From assembly GCF_023156535.1 (NCBI RefSeq), contig NZ_JALNMH010000001.1:434001-498000 (forward strand): 64,000 nt of DNA, written 5' to 3'. The position numbers were made by a program, and so were the translations under genes. A model generated the notes under the pieces. That model searched no databases, was not told the origin of the DNA, and saw only the letters and a list, made by a program, of their open reading frames with translations. The stretch is from Pseudomarimonas salicorniae (lineage in GTDB: Bacteria > Pseudomonadota > Gammaproteobacteria > Xanthomonadales > Xanthomonadaceae). Positions 9,509 to 17,672 of this stretch are shown here, piece by piece (positions within the stretch are counted from its first letter, which is position 1; every line of letters begins with the position of its first letter).

Positions 9509-9620
9509 GATTCTCCTCCTTGGTAGCTGTGAAGGGGCGGGCCGACCGGGTTTCGTCCGCTCCTATCCCCAAGTACGAAAAGGAGCCGAGCCGCCTGCCA
9601 CTCACGGCGCCCCGATCACT

Positions 9621-9727
9621 ACACCCAGGTCGAGCGCAGCGTCATCGAATGCCAGAGCTGGCGCTGGAGCCTCGAGGTCAAGCCCTGGTGGCTGACCTCG
9701 GGCCTGTCCGGTCTCCCGCCTCGCTGA
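9621..9727 (+). pseudogene. Truncated duplicate of the 3' end of the lipoprotein gene at 8375-8779
   Basis: These bases repeat 8673-8779 with a modest number of substitutions and no indels. They read in frame as TQVERSVIECQSWRWSLEV, then a KPWWLTSGL segment, and end at a stop. No in-frame start or signal peptide precedes them, and the upstream sequence does not match the parent gene. A GC stem (9731-9738 with 9745-9752) follows, as in the parent. This is best explained as a remnant of a tandem duplication, interrupted by the gene at 9032-9508. Confidence 0.75.
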
Positions 9728-9827
9728 GGCGGGCCGCGTGCTGTCGCGGCCCGAGCGGACGGCTGCGGTTCAAGCCCGGGCGAAGGCGCGGGGTTAGCAT
9801 GCCCCTGCCCTGGTCCGGAGCCGCCCG

Positions 9828-10499
9828 GTGCTGATCCTCGATTTCGACGGCGTGGTGCTGGATTCGGAGCCGCGCTTGAACGCCCTGCTATGCGGCCTGC
9901 TGGCCGAGCAGGGCATATCGCTGTCGGTCGAACAGGCACTGCGGCGTTTCACCGGAGTGGCCAGCGCCGAGTGCCTAGCCGGGATCGAGCGGGATTTCGG
10001 CGTGCGCCTGCCCGGTGACCTCGGTGAGCGCTACCACGAGGCTTCGCTTGCGCTGTATGCGAGCGGCGCGCTACCGCTGCTACCGGGCCTGGTCGAACTG
10101 CTCGACGCCCTGCGCCGCCCGGTGGCGATCGCCTCGGGCAGCCAGCGGCGGAAGATCGAGGCAGGTCTGCGCGCACACGGGCTGGAGGCGCGCTTTGCCG
10201 GACGCATCGTCAGCGCCCACGAGGCGCCGCGCGGCAAGCCGCATCCGGATGTCTACCTGGAAGCGGCGCGGCGCTGCTCGACGCGGCCGGCCGACTGCAT
10301 CGCCGTCGAGGATTCGCCGACCGGCGCCCGCGCCGCCGCGGCCGCGGGCATCCGCGTCTTCGGCCTGATCGGGATCTGGGACGCGGCTTCGCTCGCGGCG
10401 GCCGGCGCCGAGCCGATCCAGCGGCTCACCGACCTTCTTCGGCGCCCGGAGCTTGCGCCCTGGTGGTCGCCGCTGCAGGCCGTCACGCCGGCCCCCTGA
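9828..10499 (+). CDS. HAD-superfamily phosphatase (phosphoglycolate phosphatase/beta-phosphoglucomutase-like)
   Basis: This 223-residue HAD hydrolase carries the nucleophile motif DFDGVVLDSEP at about residues 5-15, motif II around IASGSQ near 101, the lysine motif in APRGKPHPDVYLEAA (about 130-145) and the acidic motif EDSPTGARAA (about 162-171). The cap inserted after motif I is alpha-helical, as in subfamily IA. It should dephosphorylate a small sugar phosphate or glycolate phosphate in the cytoplasm; the substrate is not determinable. The start is GTG at 9828; the nearby ATG at 9799 is in another frame. Confidence 0.85.
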   Translation: MLILDFDGVVLDSEPRLNALLCGLLAEQGISLSVEQALRRFTGVASAECLAGIERDFGVRLPGDLGERYHEASLALYASGALPLLPGLVELLDALRRPVAIASGSQRRKIEAGLRAHGLEARFAGRIVSAHEAPRGKPHPDVYLEAARRCSTRPADCIAVEDSPTGARAAAAAGIRVFGLIGIWDAASLAAAGAEPIQRLTDLLRRPELAPWWSPLQAVTPAP

Positions 10500-10526
10500 G
10501 ACCCGGCGCGACGCCCGGCGCCCGGC

Positions 10527-13244
10527 CTATTCCCGACGCACCGCCTTGATGAAGGGCAGGGCCTTCAGCTCGGCCTCGATGCGCGCGGCATCGCCGATCA
10601 CGATCCAGCGCAGGCCCTCGGGATCGACCGCGGCTGCGGCCGCGGCATTGAGCGCCGCGCCGTCGAGGCCGCGCAGGTTGCTCGCGTAGTCGTAGTAGTA
10701 GTCCGGCTCACGGTCGTTCTGCAGCAGGTCGATCGCCGCGCTGACCAGGGACGACAGGGTCTCGAAGCGTCCCGGCAGGCGCGAAACCTGGCTGCGCAGG
10801 ATGCTCTCCAGCTCCTCTCCCTCGAGTGGGCGCTCGCCGGCCAGGCCGCGGATCTCGGCATGCACCTCCTGCATGGCCGGACCGGTCTTGTCGGTCTGCA
10901 CAGGGGCGATCACGACGAAGGCCCCCGGCGCGCCGCGCGCGTCGCTGATGTAGCCGCTGCTGCCGTAGGACCAGTGCTTGTCGAGGCGCAGGTTGCGATT
11001 GAGTCGCGAGGTGGCCATGCCGCCGAAGTTGCGCATCACCGTCTCCAGCGCCAGCGGATCGATCTCGCCGCTGGCACTGGGCTGGGCGGCGACGATCACC
11101 GACTGCGCGGCGCCGGGCTTGTCGACCAGCAGCAGCTCGCCGGCCGGGGCCACCTGCAGCGGCGGCAGCGGGCTGCCCTCGGGCCGCGCGCCGCGCCAGT
11201 CGCCGAAGTGGCGTTGCAGCAGCGGACGCAGTTCGCTTTCGCTGATCGCCCCGGCGACGACCAGCGTCGCGTTGCCGGGCACGAAATGGGCGGCATGCCA
11301 GCTTTGCAGCGCCTCGCGGTCGAGGCCCTCGACCGCGGCCGCCTCGCCCAGCCCGCCCGCCGGCCGGCCATAGGGATGCCCGGCCCCATAGACCAGGACC
11401 GGCACTCGGCGCTGCGCTGCGCCGAACGGGTTGGCGGCCTGCTGGGCGATCGCCGCCAGCTGCTGCTTGCGCTGCAGGCCGACCATGTCCTCGGGGAAGG
11501 CCGGCTCGCGGACCACCTCGGCCAACAGGTCCAGCGAGGGATCGAGATTGGCCTTGAGCGCGGTCATCGAGACGAACGACAGGTTAAGGCTGCTGCCGAC
11601 GCCGAGGGTCGCGCCGAGCGCGTCGCGGCGGTCGGCGATGGCAAAGGCGTCGCTGTCCTTGCTGCCCTTGGGCAGCAGGTCGAGGGCCAGCTGGGCGGTG
11701 CCTGGGGCCTCGGCCGGATCACTCGCATAGCCCCCGTTGACGGTCAGCGCCATCTGCACCAGGGGCACGCCCTGACGCTCCATCAGCATCACCCTCAGGC
11801 CGTTGTCGAGGGCAAAGCGCTGGATCTCGGGGAAGCGGACCTCGGGCGGCGCGTCCAGCGCCGGCAGAACGGAGCGGTCGATCTGCTCGGCGCCGGCCTT
11901 CAGTTCGGGAAAGGGCTCGACCCAGAGCTGGTAGTGCGGCTGGTCGAGCACGCTGAAGGCGCTCTGCCGTATCTGCTCCGCGGAGCGCCCGGCAAGATCG
12001 CGCAGACGGGACAGATAGGCCTCGCTGTCGCCCTGCAGGGCCAGCCCTTCGGCCAGTACGTCGGAGCGACCGCCAAAGCCGCCCAGGCGCTCGCTGCCGC
12101 GGGCAAAGCCGGCCAGCAGGCGGGTCCGCGCCCGGTCGAGCTCGGCCTTGGCCGGGAGCTTTTCCAGGCTGGCGGCAAGCACGGCCTGGACCTCGCGCTC
12201 CAGCGCGGCCGGGTCGGCGCCCTTGGCCAGGGTCGCGGTGACGATCAGGGTGCTGCTCAGCTGCTTGTCCCAGACGAAGGCACCGACCTGGGTCGCCAGC
12301 TGGGTCTCGAAGACCAGACGGCGATCGAGCGGCGCGCTGTCGCTGCCGGAGAGCACGCCGGCGAACAGCTCCATGTCGTGCACGGCGGCGCTACCCAGCG
12401 GCGGCATGTGCCAGGCCATGTACAGCCGCGACTGCGGCACGCGGTCCTGCATGCGGTCGAGGATCGGACTGGACAGCCGCGGCACCTGGGCGTCGAGCCG
12501 GGTCACCGGCGCGCCCGGCGGGATGGCGCCGAAGTACTTCTCGACCAGCGCCCGCGCCCGTTCGACCGTGATGTCACCGGCCAGCGCCAGCACGGCGTTG
12601 TTCGGGCCATACCAGGCGCGGTACCAGTCGCGCACGTCGTCCAGGGTGGCGGCCTTGAGGTCCTCCATGCGGCCGATGGTCGACCAGCTGTAGGGATGCC
12701 CGGCGGGATACATCTGCTCGACCAGGCGGTTGAACACCTGGCCGTAGGGCTGGTTCTCGCGCTGGCGCTTCTCGTTCTGCACCACGCCCTGCTCGCGGGT
12801 CAGCATCTCCTGGCTGATGTGGCCGGCGAGGAAGCCCATGCGGTCGGCTTCCAGATAGAGCGTGCGCTCCAGCGCCGAGACCGGCACATCCTCGAAGAAG
12901 TTGGTGCGGTCGGTGTTGGTGGTGCCGTTGCGGTTGTTGGCGCCGAGGTCGTCCATGGCCTCGCGGAAACCGTGCGGATGGTTCTCGCTGCCGTTGAAGA
13001 AGAAGTGCTCGAACAGATGGGCGAAGCCGGTGCGCCCGGCCTGCTCGTCGCGCGAGCCGACCTTGTACCAGACGTTCACCGCCACGATCGGCACCGAGTG
13101 GTCGCTGTGCACCACCACCTCGAGACCGTTGTCGAGGGTGAAGCGCTCGTGGGCGATGCGCAGGTCATCCGGATCGGGCACCTCAGCGGCGCGGGCGGCA
13201 CCGAAGGCCAGCAGGACGAGCAGGATGGCGTGGAGGGATCTCAT
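10527..13244 (-). CDS. M16-family zinc metallopeptidase (insulinase/pitrilysin-like), exported
   Basis: This 905-residue protein has a signal peptide (cleavage near residue 19 after AARA) and two M16 units. The active N-terminal unit holds the inverted zinc motif HLFEH at about residues 77-81, with the downstream glutamate expected in the EQGVVQNEKRQRE region. The second unit, from about residue 475, lacks HxxEH and corresponds to the inactive half of clamshell M16 peptidases. It probably degrades peptides in the periplasm. The next gene upstream on this strand is zapE (51 bases away), so they may share a transcript, though the roles are unrelated. Confidence 0.9.
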   Translation of the reverse strand: MRSLHAILLVLLAFGAARAAEVPDPDDLRIAHERFTLDNGLEVVVHSDHSVPIVAVNVWYKVGSRDEQAGRTGFAHLFEHFFFNGSENHPHGFREAMDDLGANNRNGTTNTDRTNFFEDVPVSALERTLYLEADRMGFLAGHISQEMLTREQGVVQNEKRQRENQPYGQVFNRLVEQMYPAGHPYSWSTIGRMEDLKAATLDDVRDWYRAWYGPNNAVLALAGDITVERARALVEKYFGAIPPGAPVTRLDAQVPRLSSPILDRMQDRVPQSRLYMAWHMPPLGSAAVHDMELFAGVLSGSDSAPLDRRLVFETQLATQVGAFVWDKQLSSTLIVTATLAKGADPAALEREVQAVLAASLEKLPAKAELDRARTRLLAGFARGSERLGGFGGRSDVLAEGLALQGDSEAYLSRLRDLAGRSAEQIRQSAFSVLDQPHYQLWVEPFPELKAGAEQIDRSVLPALDAPPEVRFPEIQRFALDNGLRVMLMERQGVPLVQMALTVNGGYASDPAEAPGTAQLALDLLPKGSKDSDAFAIADRRDALGATLGVGSSLNLSFVSMTALKANLDPSLDLLAEVVREPAFPEDMVGLQRKQQLAAIAQQAANPFGAAQRRVPVLVYGAGHPYGRPAGGLGEAAAVEGLDREALQSWHAAHFVPGNATLVVAGAISESELRPLLQRHFGDWRGARPEGSPLPPLQVAPAGELLLVDKPGAAQSVIVAAQPSASGEIDPLALETVMRNFGGMATSRLNRNLRLDKHWSYGSSGYISDARGAPGAFVVIAPVQTDKTGPAMQEVHAEIRGLAGERPLEGEELESILRSQVSRLPGRFETLSSLVSAAIDLLQNDREPDYYYDYASNLRGLDGAALNAAAAAAVDPEGLRWIVIGDAARIEAELKALPFIKAVRRE

Positions 13245-13295
13245 CGGCAGGTCTCCGGTCGGGCGACGCCGCGGCGCCGCGATGAAACGGCAGGC

Positions 13296-14408
13296 TCAGG
13301 GCTTGTGGGCGCGGGCCAGGTAGGCCTCGCTCTGCATCTCGATCAGGCGGCTCTCGGTGCGCTCGAACTCGGCGCGCAGCTTCTCGCCGCGGTAGAGCTC
13401 GGTGAGCGGCACCTCGGCGGACAGGATCAGGTTGACGTTGCGGTCGTAGAACTCGTCGACCAGGTGGACGAAGCGGCGCGCCTCGTTCTCCGTCTGCACC
13501 GTGAACTGGGGAACGTGGGCGACCAGCACGGTGTGGAAGTCGCGGGCCAGCTCGATGTAGTCGGCCACCGAGCGCGGGCCCTCGCAGAGCGCCTTGTACT
13601 CGAGCCAGGCCACGCCTTCGCAGAAATCGATCGCCGGAATCAGCCGGCCGTTGATCTCCAGCGGCTCGCCCTCGCGCAGGGTGTCGCAGGTGAGCTTTTC
13701 GTAGAAGTCCTGCATCGCGCTTTCGGTGAGCCCGTTCAGCGGATGGTGGTAGACCGGCGCCTGGGTCAGCGTGCGCAGGCGGTAATCGGTGCTGCTCTCC
13801 ATGAACTGGACGACGCAGTGGCGGTTGATCAGCTCGATCGCCGGCAGGAAGCGCGCGCGCTGCAGGCCGTCGCGGTAGAGCTGGTCGGGTACGGTGTTCG
13901 AGGTGGTGACCAGGACCACTCCCTCGGCGAACAGGCGGTCCAGCAGCCGGCCGAGGATCATCGCGTCGCCGATATCGCTGACGAAGAACTCGTCGAGGCA
14001 GAGGACCCTTGCCTCGGCGGCGATATCGCCGGCGATCTGGACCAGCGGGTCGCGGGTCTCGCCGAGCGCCGCCAGCCGGCCGTGCACCTCGCCCATGAAG
14101 CGATGGAAGTGCACCCGTCGTTTCGCCGTGCCCGGCAGGTGCTCGTAGAACAGGTCGACCAGGAAGGTCTTGCCGCGGCCGACGCCTCCCCACAGGTACA
14201 GGCCCTTGGGCACGGGCGGCGGATTGAAGCGCGCGCGCAGGCGGTCCAGCAGGCCGCTTCCCAGGCGCGGGTGCAGGGCGTGGTGGATGCGGTCGAACTC
14301 GCGGAGCACGGCACGCTGGGCCGGATCATCCTCCCACCTGCCGCTGGCGACGCCCTCTGCGTAGGCCCGTCCGGGCGGGATGTCGCGGGTGTCGGCCTCC
14401 CGGCTCAC
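13296..14408 (-). CDS. zapE: Cell division protein ZapE (AFG1-like ATPase)
   Basis: This 370-residue P-loop ATPase matches the ZapE/AFG1 family in length and motifs. Walker A, GGVGRGKT, is at about residues 74-81 and Walker B, VLCLDEFF, at about 136-143. The family signatures HFHRFM and TTSNTVPDQLYRDGLQRARFLP follow. In E. coli ZapE binds the Z ring and acts in division under stress. It starts with GTG, and this GTGA overlaps the stop of the upstream hydrolase gene by four bases, so translation is coupled. Confidence 0.92.
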   Translation of the reverse strand: MSREADTRDIPPGRAYAEGVASGRWEDDPAQRAVLREFDRIHHALHPRLGSGLLDRLRARFNPPPVPKGLYLWGGVGRGKTFLVDLFYEHLPGTAKRRVHFHRFMGEVHGRLAALGETRDPLVQIAGDIAAEARVLCLDEFFVSDIGDAMILGRLLDRLFAEGVVLVTTSNTVPDQLYRDGLQRARFLPAIELINRHCVVQFMESSTDYRLRTLTQAPVYHHPLNGLTESAMQDFYEKLTCDTLREGEPLEINGRLIPAIDFCEGVAWLEYKALCEGPRSVADYIELARDFHTVLVAHVPQFTVQTENEARRFVHLVDEFYDRNVNLILSAEVPLTELYRGEKLRAEFERTESRLIEMQSEAYLARAHKP

Positions 14409-15088
14409 GCGCTCTGCAGCAGCGGTGGCAGGTTGCTGCGCACGCCGTTCTTGATCGCGCCACGCAGGTCCATCAGCCGGCGATGGAAGAAATGCCCGGT
14501 CTCCGGCATGCGGATCAGGTTCGGCCGCTCGGCGGTGGGCATGCCCTCGATCCAGTCGTAGACCTGCTGCGGCTCGACCACGTCATCGTCCTCGCCCATC
14601 ACCACCAGCCAGGGGCAGGTCGGCGGCAGCACCGCGGAGAAATCCCAGCGGCCGGCGGGAGGAGCGATCGAGATCATCTGCTTGAGCGGCAGATGGCGGG
14701 CACCGAGCAGGGCGACGTAGGCGCCAAAGCTGAAGCCGGCCAGCCACAGGGCATCGTTGGGCCGCTGATGGCCAACCCATTCGGCCACGGTCAGCAGGTC
14801 GAGGGTCTCGCCACGGCCGTTGTCGTGCTCGCCCTCGCTCTTGCCGACGCCGCGGAAGTTGAAGCGCACGGTGGTCAGACCGACCTCGCGCAGCGAGCGC
14901 TCGATCATGGTCACCACCTTGTTGTGCATGGTGCCGCCGTGCAGCGGATGCGGGTGGCAGATCACCGCCACGCCGGCCCGCGCGCAGTCGGCCTCGGGCC
15001 GGTCGACCACCGCTTCGATGGTCCCGGCGGCACCCTGCAGGAGAACCTCGCCGGTGCTGTCGGGGAAGCCGGTGTCCTGGTTGCTCAT
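14405..15088 (-). CDS. Alpha/beta hydrolase (COG2945-type)
   Basis: This 227-residue cytoplasmic alpha/beta hydrolase has the oxyanion region ICHPHPLHGGTMHNKVV, the NFRGVGKSEG turn and the nucleophile elbow GFSFG (Ser is the nucleophile). The charge-relay Asp is probably in MGEDDDVV and the His in ETGHFFHR. The substrate is unknown; relatives are small esterase-like enzymes. The ATG at 15088 is preferred over one six codons upstream. It overlaps zapE by four bases. Confidence 0.85.
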   Translation of the reverse strand: MSNQDTGFPDSTGEVLLQGAAGTIEAVVDRPEADCARAGVAVICHPHPLHGGTMHNKVVTMIERSLREVGLTTVRFNFRGVGKSEGEHDNGRGETLDLLTVAEWVGHQRPNDALWLAGFSFGAYVALLGARHLPLKQMISIAPPAGRWDFSAVLPPTCPWLVVMGEDDDVVEPQQVYDWIEGMPTAERPNLIRMPETGHFFHRRLMDLRGAIKNGVRSNLPPLLQSA

Positions 15089-15162
15089 CGGGTTCCGGGG
15101 TTGCAAGACGAGGCTGGGATCATACTGGAGGGGCCGGTGGCTTGCGCCGTCCGGGCGCCGCC

Positions 15163-17037
15163 CTACTGCGCGGCGCGCTCGAGGTCGAGCACCATGACCA
15201 ACGGGTCATGGTCCGAGGTGGCGAAGGGTTCGGCACGGTACAGGTCGGCGGGGCGGCGCTCGAGGTTGTAGTCGAAGACCTCGGCCTCGTCGCTGTTGAT
15301 CTGCCAGACCAGGGCGGCGGTGATCGCCCCGGCCAGGCTGGGGCTGACCAGGGCATGGTCGAGGCTGCCCGCCTGGCCGTTGAACACGAAGCTGTGGTGG
15401 CGCAGGTCCTCGCCGCGGATCGGCAGCGCGTCGCGCCAGCCCAGCGAGCGCAGCAGGCGTAGGGGGTCCTCGCGCGTGTAGGCGTTGAAGTCGCCGAGCA
15501 GCACCCGATGCGGGGTGTCGATGCCGGTCGGGTCGGACTTCATCCACAGATCAAGGGCCCGCGCCGAGGCGACCCGCTTGGCGTTCCAGCAGCCCTGTCC
15601 GTCGGCGGCGTCGAGATCACCGGCCTCGCCGTTGCCCGACTCGGGACAGCTCCCCTTCGACTTGAAGTGGTTGGCGACCACGGTCAGCTGTCGGCCACTG
15701 GGGAAGTCGATGAAGCCCTGGGCCAGCGGCGGCCGGCTGCCATGCGCGAACGGGCCTGTCGTCAGGGTCACCGCCTCACCCTCGACGCCGACCCGGCCGG
15801 CACGGTAGATCAGGGCGACCTGGATCGGGCCACCGGGACTGTCACCGACCACCGCGCGATAGTCGCCCGCCTCGCCCAGCGCCCGGTTGAGGGCGGCCAC
15901 CAGGTCGCCGAGGGCGCTACGTTCGTCGAGCGGCTCGTTCTCGACCTCGGACAGCGCCGCGATATCCGGCTGCAGGGCCGCCAGCACGGCCACGTGCTTG
16001 TCGCGCTGGCGCTGGTATTCCTGGCGGCTGCTGGCGCCGCGCTCGGTGGGGAATCCTCCGCCCCGGCCGTTGCCATTGAACAGGTTGCCAAGGTTGTAGC
16101 TGACCAGCCTCAGGCCCTTGGGCAGCACCGGCATGGCCGGTCGTGGCGCCTGCTCGATGCGCCCGAGCTTCTCAGTCAGCTGCAGGCGCCAGCTGCCGTG
16201 ACGGGCGTCGAGCACGCCCTCAACGCCGTAGACCAGGGAGCCGGCGCGCAGGGGGTTCTCGTTCGAAAGCGGCGGGTCGAGGAACCACAGCCGGTTCGGA
16301 TACTCGCTGCCGCGGGCGTCATCGATGATCAGGCCGCGGCGGCGATTCTCGTCCTCGACGGCCTGGGCCTTGGCCCCCGGCGACGCGATGTCGGTGGGCG
16401 CCCGCAGACGCTCGCCGAAGGCCATGTGGAGCTCGCCGAACCGGCTGAGATTGGCATTGCCACTGATCACCAGCGGACCGGGCAGGCGCAGCCACATGCC
16501 CTCCAGCGCCTCCCAGTCGGCAGCACGGGCCGGCGCCCGCGACAGGGTCGTGGCCTGCACCGCGGCGCGGCCCAGCACCTCGATCCGCGCATCGACCAGG
16601 GCGGTCAGGGTAGGCGCGCGCGCGCCAAGCTCCACGACACGTCCGGTGACCGAGAGCCGTTCGCCGCGGCGCACCTTCGGCTGGGCGTCGCGCTTCCAGC
16701 TGACGAACAGGCCGTCGCTGGTAGCCCGGTCGCCATCCTCGGCGCCGCTGGCGTCCTGCATGAAAAAACCTTCCAGTCCGCTGACGAAGTTGCCGGTGAC
16801 CACGCCCTGGACGGTAACCGTCTGGCCCTCGTAGGGGCTGCGCGCGGCGGGGCCCTGGACGTCGCCGATGCTGCGCGGCGGCCCCTTGGCCACCGGCGGC
16901 TGGGCCACCGGTCCGGGCATCGGCGTCGGCTCGCAGGCGGCAAGGCCAAGGCTCAGCAGCAGGCCGATGGCCAGCCGCGGATACAAAAACGCCGCCCGGG
17001 GGGCGGCGTTAACGTCGCGATAACGAAACCCGGTCAT
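15163..17037 (-). CDS. Exported endonuclease/exonuclease/phosphatase-family nuclease (ExeM/NucH-like)
   Basis: This protein is about 624 residues. The N-terminal part has an OB-fold-like region seen in extracellular nucleases (GQTVTVQGVVTGNF ... GFFMQD), and the C-terminal half is an EEP catalytic domain. Catalytic features are YNLGNLF, EVENEPLDE, LTVVANHFKSKG, LLGDFNAYTRED and the final TSDHDP. It should be a secreted or surface DNase or phosphodiesterase. The ATG at 17037 overlaps the cytochrome stop by four bases, but a terminator-like hairpin (16985-17010) then lies inside the coding region. A TTG at 16986 just after the hairpin gives a textbook lipoprotein signal peptide (Cys in LGLAAC). 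The true start is therefore uncertain. Confidence 0.82.
   Translation of the reverse strand: MTGFRYRDVNAAPRAAFLYPRLAIGLLLSLGLAACEPTPMPGPVAQPPVAKGPPRSIGDVQGPAARSPYEGQTVTVQGVVTGNFVSGLEGFFMQDASGAEDGDRATSDGLFVSWKRDAQPKVRRGERLSVTGRVVELGARAPTLTALVDARIEVLGRAAVQATTLSRAPARAADWEALEGMWLRLPGPLVISGNANLSRFGELHMAFGERLRAPTDIASPGAKAQAVEDENRRRGLIIDDARGSEYPNRLWFLDPPLSNENPLRAGSLVYGVEGVLDARHGSWRLQLTEKLGRIEQAPRPAMPVLPKGLRLVSYNLGNLFNGNGRGGGFPTERGASSRQEYQRQRDKHVAVLAALQPDIAALSEVENEPLDERSALGDLVAALNRALGEAGDYRAVVGDSPGGPIQVALIYRAGRVGVEGEAVTLTTGPFAHGSRPPLAQGFIDFPSGRQLTVVANHFKSKGSCPESGNGEAGDLDAADGQGCWNAKRVASARALDLWMKSDPTGIDTPHRVLLGDFNAYTREDPLRLLRSLGWRDALPIRGEDLRHHSFVFNGQAGSLDHALVSPSLAGAITAALVWQINSDEAEVFDYNLERRPADLYRAEPFATSDHDPLVMVLDLERAAQ
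16985..17010 (-). terminator. Intrinsic terminator after the cytochrome c gene
   Basis: On the minus strand a perfect 10-base stem, AACGCCGCCC and GGGCGGCGTT with a 3-base CCC loop, is followed by TTTG, 24 bases after the cytochrome stop codon. This has the form of a strong rho-independent terminator. It falls within the first codons of the nuclease gene if that starts at 17037. Confidence 0.7.
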
Positions 17038-17549
17038 TTCAGGTTGTCGAGCATCCAGCGGACCGAAGCCGCGACCTGTTCGTCGTTGAGCGCCGGGTTG
17101 CCACCGCGCGCGGGCATGATGCCGGCCTCGCCCTGGTAGCCTTCGATCGCATGGCGGATGAGGGTCTCCTCGCCCTGCGCGATGCGCGCAGTCCAGGCGG
17201 CCTTCTCCATCTTCGGGGCGCCACCGGCGCCGGAGTTGTGGCAGGCACCACACAGGTTGCTGTAGATCATCCCACCATCGGTGCTGCCGCCGTAGGCGAC
17301 CTGCGAGGCCGCAGCCGCGCGGGCGGCCTCCTGGGCCGCGGCCAGGGCCGCCGCACCGGTCTCGCCGGCATAGACGGCACCGGCCGGCTGCAGGCGATCT
17401 GCCAGCTTGGACTGCGCCACGGGGTCCTCATCAACAGCGCGTCCCTCGTGCAGCCACACCGCGGCGCCGATCAGGAACGCGGTCACCAGCACCAGAAAGG
17501 CGATGACCATCGAGAAATGCTTCAGGAATTCAAGGTCGTAATTGCGCAC
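17034..17549 (-). CDS. Membrane-anchored cytochrome c5-like protein
   Basis: This protein of about 171 residues has one N-terminal transmembrane helix (FSMVIAFLVLVTAFLIGAAV), an Ala/Gln-rich linker, and a class I cytochrome c domain at the C-terminus. It shows one heme-binding motif, CGACH, and a likely axial Met in GIMPARGG. It would sit on the periplasmic side of the membrane and carry electrons to a terminal oxidase or reductase. The GTG at 17549 is chosen because AGGTG precedes it and the peptide then opens RNYDLEFLKHFSM, typical of the family. An ATG 15 codons upstream is also in frame. Confidence 0.82.
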   Translation of the reverse strand: MRNYDLEFLKHFSMVIAFLVLVTAFLIGAAVWLHEGRAVDEDPVAQSKLADRLQPAGAVYAGETGAAALAAAQEAARAAAASQVAYGGSTDGGMIYSNLCGACHNSGAGGAPKMEKAAWTARIAQGEETLIRHAIEGYQGEAGIMPARGGNPALNDEQVAASVRWMLDNLK

Positions 17550-17672
17550 GGGGCACCTGGCGATGCGGGGCTGCGTCGGCGGGGGCCGGCGCATAGGGCT
17601 CGCAAGTATAGCGACGGCGCGGTGGCGGGCAAACCCCGCAAGGCCGGGGCGCCAGGCGGGAGCCGGGGCTGA

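Noticed and set aside
10860-14561. Very long plus-strand open frame (over 1200 codons) antisense to the M16 peptidase and zapE
   Set aside because: It is rich in His, Gln, Arg and Gly, has no domains, and mirrors two well-supported genes on the other strand; at this GC content such shadows are common.
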